Positions 32,391-34,048 of a stretch of DNA of 34,048 nucleotides are shown piece after piece (the first letter of the stretch is position 1; every line of letters starts with the position of its first letter). The position numbers and the translations under genes are program-made. This DNA comes from Apostichopus parvimensis. Its lineage: Eukaryota > Echinodermata > Holothuroidea > Aspidochirotida > Stichopodidae. Below the pieces are notes generated by a model. That model made no database searches. It was not told the DNA's origin and saw nothing but the letters and a program-made list of their open reading frames with translations. The DNA lies in the NCBI GenBank assembly GCA_000934455.1, contig KN883470.1, positions 147,735 to 181,782 on the forward strand. The letters run 5' to 3'.

Positions 32391-33953
32391 CTGTAAGAAA
32401 AAAAGACAAAAGACAGAAATAATTTCATTATTCATAAATTCCATTTGCATGAAATAGGAATGAAATGTTTCCTTTCTACAGTACCAGCTACAGTATAGTA
32501 GCAGCAAATTATGCAGTGAAATAGTGAAATGTAGGCAGGTAAATGAGGTGCAACTGAGGGTGTATTAGTAAGATGATCATGTGAGGTGCTAATATGATGC
32601 AAGAGAAATGTATTGGAATAAAACTGGGATGTGTGATCCACAGTCGCATCATATGAAAGGTACTGTAATTTTTTAACTGCCTGCCACCTCCCTTGAAAAG
32701 AATGCAAACGCATGGAACAAAATTAGGATCTCCACCTCATTTGAATGGAATGTTTTGTTGGTAGATTAATTAAGAAAAACAAACCCAAAAACTTGTATTC
32801 CTGAAATTAGGGAATACGATGATACAAGTAGACAATGACAACAATCTAACAAGTGCACAATGGGTGGGAAGCAAGGAGTACTAGCAATTGCAATTTCCGG
32901 AACTGCCACAGGTACCCCGAATATGCTAAACAAAATGGGAAAATGGCTGTCCCAAAAACCTTCCAAATGAACAGGATACTTATTGGGCTGCGCAAAACAA
33001 TTTCAGGTAATTTGCTTCTTCCAAAACACCAAACAAGACCTTGAAAAGTTCAGTTCCGAACGAATTGAAACAAAAGAAAAATTCAAACTCAAAATGAATG
33101 TCTAAGCACTTCAGGCGGTAGAATGAGAAGGGAGGGCATTGACCGGAGGGGTCCGGACATAGAGGGCCCACAGTGTTAAACTGTTACCAGTTCATTGTAG
33201 GCAGAGTAGAACCAGAGTGCTTAGTTTGTGAGGAGACAGGTAAGCGAGGAGTGAGGATAATCTTGTATTCCTGACACTAGGGTTTGAATCTCAATCTACA
33301 CAAACCGTTGAGCTCTTTTCAAATATCGGTTATCCATTCATGTAACTGCTAGCAAATTGATTCTGTGTGTTACAGAATACAAGATAACACACAACTGGCT
33401 GCGAGGAAGCAAGATATAGCCTTATGCAGAAAAATTGTCTAATTGGAAAAATTAGAAAGAACATTATTTCTCCAGTCTGCATAAAATATGGAAACCAGGG
33501 AAACATCCAACAGTCAATTACAAGTAGCATCCCTATATATGTATATTGTAGGTACTCTTTATATCATAGATTTGCCAAGGTCATAGACAAATTTCCTTTG
33601 GGGGATGTGGGGGGGGGGGGAGGAAGGGGAGAGGGGGATGGGAGGGATTGGTTAAATTGAAAGGATAAATTTAAAATTGATTTCACCATTTCACTTGCAT
33701 TCCTCTATAGTGCAAATCACTAGAAATCAGGCTACTACAATTTAAGGTAATAGATACTATACTACAAAACAGGGCACTGTTTCCTACAACATTTTGACTT
33801 TTTACCATATTACTTTTCTACCTTTGCTAGTACAGTACTTGCACAGTTCAATAAGGTTTGGAGAACAACCTGAAATTTTCCATGGTACACGAAAGAAGCC
33901 TAATCGCCGTACAGTTGTCTCCGGACCAAAAAAAATAAGTATACGATGGTTTA
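32391..33953 (-). other. FAM219 upstream intron (partial)
   Basis: No further FAM219 exon was recognised here on the minus strand. A G12 run lies at 33609-33620. A possible short-repeat relic lies at about 33212-33300, sharing a block with 28853-28898. Short frames on both strands show no motif. Confidence 0.5.
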
Positions 33954-34048
33954 AAATATTGTAATTGTCACGAGGGGACAGGTGGGCAAAGTAAACAAAA
34001 GACATATTTATTCCGATAATTCCGCTTTCATATATGCTTTACAATTTT
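33954..34048. mobile_element. Dispersed repeat, copy B (cut by window edge)
   Basis: Identical over all 95 visible bases to 31095-31189 and in the same orientation. It continues beyond the window. Confidence 0.8.

Noticed and set aside
33212-33300. A tRNA gene
   Set aside because: A B-box-like word is present, but no cloverleaf or anticodon stem can be drawn; at best it is a SINE relic.
32400-33950. Additional upstream FAM219 exons
   Set aside because: No minus-strand segment with splice sites and matching phase resembled the family; they probably lie beyond the window.
31101-33960. A single LTR retrotransposon with the two direct repeats as its LTRs
   Set aside because: The sequence between them contains a genuine FAM219 exon and no gag or pol remnants, so two separate copies or a local duplication are more likely.

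Overview
The window is AT-rich nuclear DNA of an animal. It has long GT-AG introns, CpG-poor gene spacing, many G or C homopolymer runs and transposon debris. Three intact protein-coding genes and the 3' part of a fourth can be read exon by exon. Their proteins are close to vertebrate orthologues but carry invertebrate-like substitutions. A marine invertebrate deuterostome such as an echinoderm is my best guess, but this is inference from general style and no marker in the window proves it.

Layout, left to right. Positions 1-2290 are transposon-rich: two copies of a short terminal-inverted-repeat element and, between them, a 340-base imperfect palindrome. Positions 2950-5328 hold a three-exon CKS gene (CDK regulatory subunit) on the plus strand, preceded by two CCAAT boxes and a CDE/CHR-like pair, the usual architecture of cell-cycle genes. 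Positions 5329-8293 are gene-poor. Positions 8294-10334 hold a four-exon ODF3/CIMAP1-type gene (sperm-tail and ciliary microtubule protein) on the minus strand. It lies head to head, 277 bases between start codons, with a 12-exon COPS2 gene (COP9 signalosome subunit 2, 442 aa) on the plus strand at 10612-20390. The shared interval carries an RFX X-box-like site and a YY1-like site. COPS2 intron 1 contains a decayed LINE.

From 20391 to 29432 I find no convincing coding sequence, only low-complexity tracts, a 146-base tandem duplication and a G-quadruplex-prone tract; part of it may be the FAM219 3' UTR. The last two coding exons of a FAM219 homologue lie on the minus strand (29433-29582 and 32351-32390). 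The intron between them holds a roughly 37-unit, 15-base minisatellite. Two identical copies of a dispersed repeat (31095 and 33954 onward) bracket the penultimate exon. The 5' exons of FAM219 lie beyond the right edge.

The genes do not form a pathway: cell cycle (CKS), cilia (ODF3), cullin deneddylation (COPS2) and an uncharacterised conserved protein (FAM219). The only functional linkage the sequence suggests is the bidirectional ODF3/COPS2 promoter. I found no previously undescribed multi-gene system; the most unusual structures are the palindrome, the minisatellite and the exon-bracketing repeats.
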